From Sphingobacterium athyrii (lineage in GTDB: Bacteria; Bacteroidota; Bacteroidia; Sphingobacteriales; Sphingobacteriaceae), in contig NZ_QCXX01000004.1 of NCBI RefSeq assembly GCF_003071065.1, positions 310,614 through 374,613 on the forward strand: a DNA stretch of 64,000 nucleotides, in the 5' to 3' direction. How positions within the stretch are numbered: the first letter of the stretch is position 1; the number at the start of each line of letters is the position of its first letter. This document shows positions 60,836 through 64,000 of the stretch, piece by piece. Below the pieces are notes generated by a model. The model saw nothing but the letters and a program-made list of their open reading frames with translations, made no database searches and had not been told where the DNA came from. The position numbers and the translations under genes are program-made.

Positions 60836-62617
60836 ATGAGCGAAAATAAAGCAATCAAAGGCGGTGAGTTCGTTATTAGAGAGACTCCCTATACAGCTAT
60901 TTTTATCCCGGAAGAGTTTGATGAAGAAGCAAAGATGATTCGTCAGACCTGTTTAGACTTTTTAGAGACAGAAGTATTAAATAAACTTGATCGTATTGAC
61001 GCACAGGAAGAAGGATTGATGCCAAGCCTAATGGATAAAGCTGGTGAGTTAGGTATGCTGGGGGTGTCGATTCCAGAAGAGTATGGTGGCTTTGGCAAAA
61101 ACTTCAATACGTCGATGCTCGTAGCAGAGGCAGTAGGAGGAGGTTTCTCTTTTGCCGTCGCTTTGTCTGCACATACAGGTATTGGTACCTTGCCAATTCT
61201 TTATTATGGTAATGCGGAGCAGAAAACGAAGTATATTCCTAAACTCGCAACTGGCGAATGGAAGGCTTCCTACTGTTTGACAGAACCAAATGCCGGATCA
61301 GATGCCAATTCCGGCCGCACCTCCGCAAAACTAAATGCTGAAGGAACTCATTATCTGATCAATGGTCAGAAAATGTGGATTACCAACGGTGGATTTGCAG
61401 ATATCTTTATTGTATTTGCAAAAATCGATGATGATAAAAACCTGACCGCATTTATTGTTGAAAAAGATTTTGGCGGAATCACCATGAACCCCGAAGAGCA
61501 TAAATTGGGGATCAAAGGCTCTTCCACGCGTCAGATCTTCTTTAATGATTGCCCTGTGCCTGTTGAAAACATGCTATCCGAGCGGGAGAACGGATTTAAG
61601 ATTGCCGTAAATATTCTGAATATCGGACGGATCAAGTTGGGGGCTGCGACAAATGGTTCAGCTCGTATGGTGATCAATCATGCTGTTCAATATGCCAATG
61701 AACGTGTGCAATTTAACTTGCCGATTTCTAAATTTGGTGCTATTCGATACAAATTGGCAGAGATGGCAACACGTTTGTTTGCTGTGGAATCCGCATCCTA
61801 TCGCGCCGGTCAAAATATTGATGATGCCTATGACGCATTGATCGCAGGCGGTATGGATGAGGCGAAAGCCAAATTGAAATCCGTGGAACAATTTGCAATT
61901 GAGTGTGCCATTATAAAAGTATGGTGTTCCGAGATGCTGGATTATGTGGTGGATGAAGGAGTACAGATCTATGGCGGGATGGGCTATTCAGCCGATGCGC
62001 CGATGGAGCGTGCTTATCGCGATTCACGTATCAACAGGATCTTCGAGGGTACCAATGAGGTGAATAGACTGCTTGTTGTTGATATGTTATTAAAACGAGC
62101 CATGAAAGGTGAACTGGATCTGATGGGGCCAGCACAGGCCGTGGCAAGTGAACTGCTGGCTATTCCTGATTTCGGGGAAGAAGATGATGCCCCATTCGCG
62201 GCGGAGAAGAAAATTATCGCCAACCTCAAAAAAGCAGGTCTGCTCATTGCTGGCGCTGCGGTTCAGAAGCTGATGATGTCACTTTCGAAAGAAGAAGAGA
62301 TCCTGATGAATATCGCAGATATTATCGGTTACGTATACATTGCAGAATCCGTTCTGTTGCGCGCAGAAAAGCTTGTGCATACCGGTTCTGAAAAGGCCGA
62401 GTACGCGACAGATATGGCAAAGATCTATTTGTATGGTGCGATTGACAAAATTAATGCTGCAGGTAAGGAAGCTTTGTATTCCTTTGGCGAAGGCGATGAA
62501 CTGAATATGATGCTTGTTGGATTACGCAGGTTCACAAAAGCGCAGCCATTCAACATCAAAGATGCACGTCAGCGGATTGCAAAAAAATTAATAGAAGAAA
62601 ATAAATATTGTTTTTGA
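60836..62617 (+). CDS. fadE: Acyl-CoA dehydrogenase, FadE (YusJ)-type
   Basis: First beta-oxidation step, FAD-dependent. 593 aa, longer than the usual about 380 because of a C-terminal helical extension (about 430-593), like Bacillus YusJ/FadE and ACADVL/ACAD9. Motifs: YCLTEPNAGSDANSGRTSA, MWITNGGFADIFIVFA, LGIKGSSTRQIFFNDCPVP, QIYGGMGYSADAPMERAYRD and RIFEGTNEVNRLLVVDMLL with the catalytic Glu. Closes the operon; terminator at 62645-62675. The 133-bp gap before it has no terminator. Confidence 0.95.
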   Translation: MSENKAIKGGEFVIRETPYTAIFIPEEFDEEAKMIRQTCLDFLETEVLNKLDRIDAQEEGLMPSLMDKAGELGMLGVSIPEEYGGFGKNFNTSMLVAEAVGGGFSFAVALSAHTGIGTLPILYYGNAEQKTKYIPKLATGEWKASYCLTEPNAGSDANSGRTSAKLNAEGTHYLINGQKMWITNGGFADIFIVFAKIDDDKNLTAFIVEKDFGGITMNPEEHKLGIKGSSTRQIFFNDCPVPVENMLSERENGFKIAVNILNIGRIKLGAATNGSARMVINHAVQYANERVQFNLPISKFGAIRYKLAEMATRLFAVESASYRAGQNIDDAYDALIAGGMDEAKAKLKSVEQFAIECAIIKVWCSEMLDYVVDEGVQIYGGMGYSADAPMERAYRDSRINRIFEGTNEVNRLLVVDMLLKRAMKGELDLMGPAQAVASELLAIPDFGEEDDAPFAAEKKIIANLKKAGLLIAGAAVQKLMMSLSKEEEILMNIADIIGYVYIAESVLLRAEKLVHTGSEKAEYATDMAKIYLYGAIDKINAAGKEALYSFGEGDELNMMLVGLRRFTKAQPFNIKDARQRIAKKLIEENKYCF

Positions 62618-62644
62618 TTGATAATGATTATTGGTTTTGGTTGT

Positions 62645-62675
62645 ATGGCCGGAGAGAAATCTTCGGCCATTTTTG
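62645..62675 (+). terminator. Rho-independent terminator of the fad operon
   Basis: ATGGCCG (62645-62651) pairs with CGGCCAT (62664-62670); AGA/TCT pairs close a GAAA tetraloop inside; TTTTTG follows. Confidence 0.9.
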
Positions 62676-62738
62676 TGTTACAATAACCAAAAGTATCCGC
62701 AATTATAGTAAATTTAGCCTTTTAATACTAACCAATAT

Positions 62739-63995
62739 ATGGCATCGTCAAGATCATTTGCATTTACAGAAGACTGGGTAGTCGTCATTTTGGGACTCGC
62801 CACCATTTTTTTAGCACTTTCAGGTATTTTTGCGCCCGTCCCTAATTTTTCCTGGAATAATTCTTCCGAATTGGCCGCTACAATTTTTGAGCCGGCCAAT
62901 CTCAGTAAGATTTTTCAGCAGTTTATCTTCGTCTTTGTGGCAGGTATTCTGGGGGCATTTTTGCTCGGTAAATCCGTCAAACATCTGCTGATCGTATTTC
63001 CGGTAGTTTTTATTCTGACCGTATTCGCCTTGATATTGGCAGGTAATTCGACGGTGAAAGAATATAATCTCGAAGCTGTTATTTTTAGTTTGATTATCGG
63101 TTTGATCATCAGTAATTGCTTTAAGTTGCCTACTTGGTTTAAAGAAGCCCTGAGCACCGAACTATATGTCAAGATCGGATTGATTTTACTGGGTACTACG
63201 GTTATCTTTGGCGATATTCTTAAAGCGGGTTCGCTAGGGCTTATTCAGGCTTTGGCGGTTGTGTTGTCAGTATGGTATTTTGCTTTTTGGCTCTGTAAAA
63301 AATTGAAGATAGATAAGGAAATGTCCCTGATGTTGTCTAGTGCGGTGTCCATTTGTGGTGTTTCCGCTGCCATAGCTACTTCCGGCGCGATTAAGGGTGA
63401 TAGCAAAAAGCTCTCCTATGTGATTTCCCTAGTGTTGATCACTGCAATTCCAATGATGATTTTTATGCCTTATATGGCGGAATGGATGGGCTTGTCCCAA
63501 GAGGTTACCGGTGCGTGGTTAGGAGGTAGTATCGATACTACCGGAGCTGTTGTTGCTTCCGGTTCCCTGGTGGGAGAAGAAGCGTTAAAGATCAGCACAA
63601 TTGTTAAATTTTCACAAAATGTATTGCTAGGACTTGCGGCATTTGCGATCAGTATCTATTGGACCTATGCAAAATCTGTGGATGATGAAACAAAGCGGGA
63701 TAAACCGACGCTAAAGATTATCTGGGAACGCTTTCCTAAATTTGTGCTTGGATTTGTATTTGCATCACTACTATTTTCATTTGTAATTTCTCCTGAAAAA
63801 ATTGATACTATCAAGGGAAGTCTGAAAAATTTACAAGGCCTCTGGTTTACCCTGGCATTTACTTCGATCGGTCTGGAGACCAATTTCAAAGATCTTTTTG
63901 TGCAGGATAATAAGAAACCCCTTTATGCATTTTTGATTGCGCAGACCTTTAATGTCGTAGTGACTTTGTTGATAGCGTTGATACTGTTTCGATAA
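62739..63995 (+). CDS. YeiH/UPF0324-family putative sulfate exporter
   Basis: 418 aa, essentially complete (stop at 63995). About ten to eleven membrane helices. Family signatures: TELYVKIGLILLGTTVIF, SLMLSSAVSICGVSAAIATS and GAWLGGSIDTTGAVVASGSL, the inverted-repeat core of the PSE family. Exporters of this family are proposed to move sulfate or sulfite (e.g. taurine or cysteate degraders), but no sulfonate genes are nearby. Start at 62739 gives a soluble N-terminus of about 8 residues before the first helix. Confidence 0.92.
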   Translation: MASSRSFAFTEDWVVVILGLATIFLALSGIFAPVPNFSWNNSSELAATIFEPANLSKIFQQFIFVFVAGILGAFLLGKSVKHLLIVFPVVFILTVFALILAGNSTVKEYNLEAVIFSLIIGLIISNCFKLPTWFKEALSTELYVKIGLILLGTTVIFGDILKAGSLGLIQALAVVLSVWYFAFWLCKKLKIDKEMSLMLSSAVSICGVSAAIATSGAIKGDSKKLSYVISLVLITAIPMMIFMPYMAEWMGLSQEVTGAWLGGSIDTTGAVVASGSLVGEEALKISTIVKFSQNVLLGLAAFAISIYWTYAKSVDDETKRDKPTLKIIWERFPKFVLGFVFASLLFSFVISPEKIDTIKGSLKNLQGLWFTLAFTSIGLETNFKDLFVQDNKKPLYAFLIAQTFNVVVTLLIALILFR

Positions 63996-64000
63996 TTTAT

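Overview
The window looks like a chromosomal segment of a Bacteroidota bacterium, most probably Sphingobacteriaceae (Sphingobacterium-like). The evidence is the lineage-typical families (GLPGLI protein with a CarboxypepD_reg/beta-barrel partner, PCMD lipoprotein, DUF4271 next to hemD, TIGR02117, GT117/DUF2723, S16 with a long Ala/Lys/Glu tail), the near absence of Shine-Dalgarno sequences, and Bacteroidota-type promoters (TTTG, about 20 nt, TAnnTTTG) in front of several genes. Almost everything is ordinary core genome; the accessory DNA is one insertion sequence and one small four-helix-bundle element.

Layout. 1-3337: a drug-efflux pair (MFS permease cut by the window edge, HlyD adaptor) divergent from an AraC regulator. 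3348-9875: SNF2 helicase, dapF, HtrA/Do protease, low-molecular-weight phosphatase. 9998-17208: a small unknown protein, secreted cyclophilin, exonuclease III, Mrp ATPase, a large GT51 peptidoglycan transglycosylase, hpt, tag. 17329-20389: DUF4271, hemD, a JmjC-like cupin. 20460-26705: an AddAB-type helicase-nuclease pair. 27062-28337: rpsP and rimM. 28590-34016: a lipoprotein, then a SAM-I riboswitch with metF, then a GT117 membrane protein. 34083-39640: OmpW-like barrel, glnS, carbonic anhydrase plus SulP transporter (a probable bicarbonate module), a small secreted peptide. 39810-43244: HerA-like ATPase, sugar nucleotidyltransferase, TIGR02117. 43340-45107: an IS1182-family element inserted 23 bp from the end of dnaK. 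45131-50731: dnaK, then a GLPGLI/outer-membrane barrel pair. 50870-55884: thioredoxin-like, ankyrin, YjbR, PCMD lipoprotein plus barrel, 2OG-Fe(II) oxygenase. 56164-62617: a MarR regulator and a beta-oxidation operon in the order HADH-ECH fusion, thiolase, acyl-CoA dehydrogenase (the order of Bacillus fadN-fadA-fadE). 62739-63995: a YeiH-type exporter.

The most unusual signal is a family of 7-bp tandem arrays (consensus ATTTGAG / CTCAAAT). Two 42-bp arrays in inverted orientation flank a four-helix-bundle (23S rRNA intervening-sequence-protein family) gene that sits exactly between the fadN-like stop codon and the thiolase start codon. Gene-less or half copies of the same heptamers sit at other gene borders: before rimM (with a matching left relic), before exonuclease III, after hpt, and more weakly before glnS and the acyl-CoA dehydrogenase gene. 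This reads as a small mobile element family with footprints, and the inverted arrays could fold the operon mRNA into a stem that removes the insert, as intervening sequences do in 23S rRNA. That interpretation is inference; the arrays themselves are directly visible.
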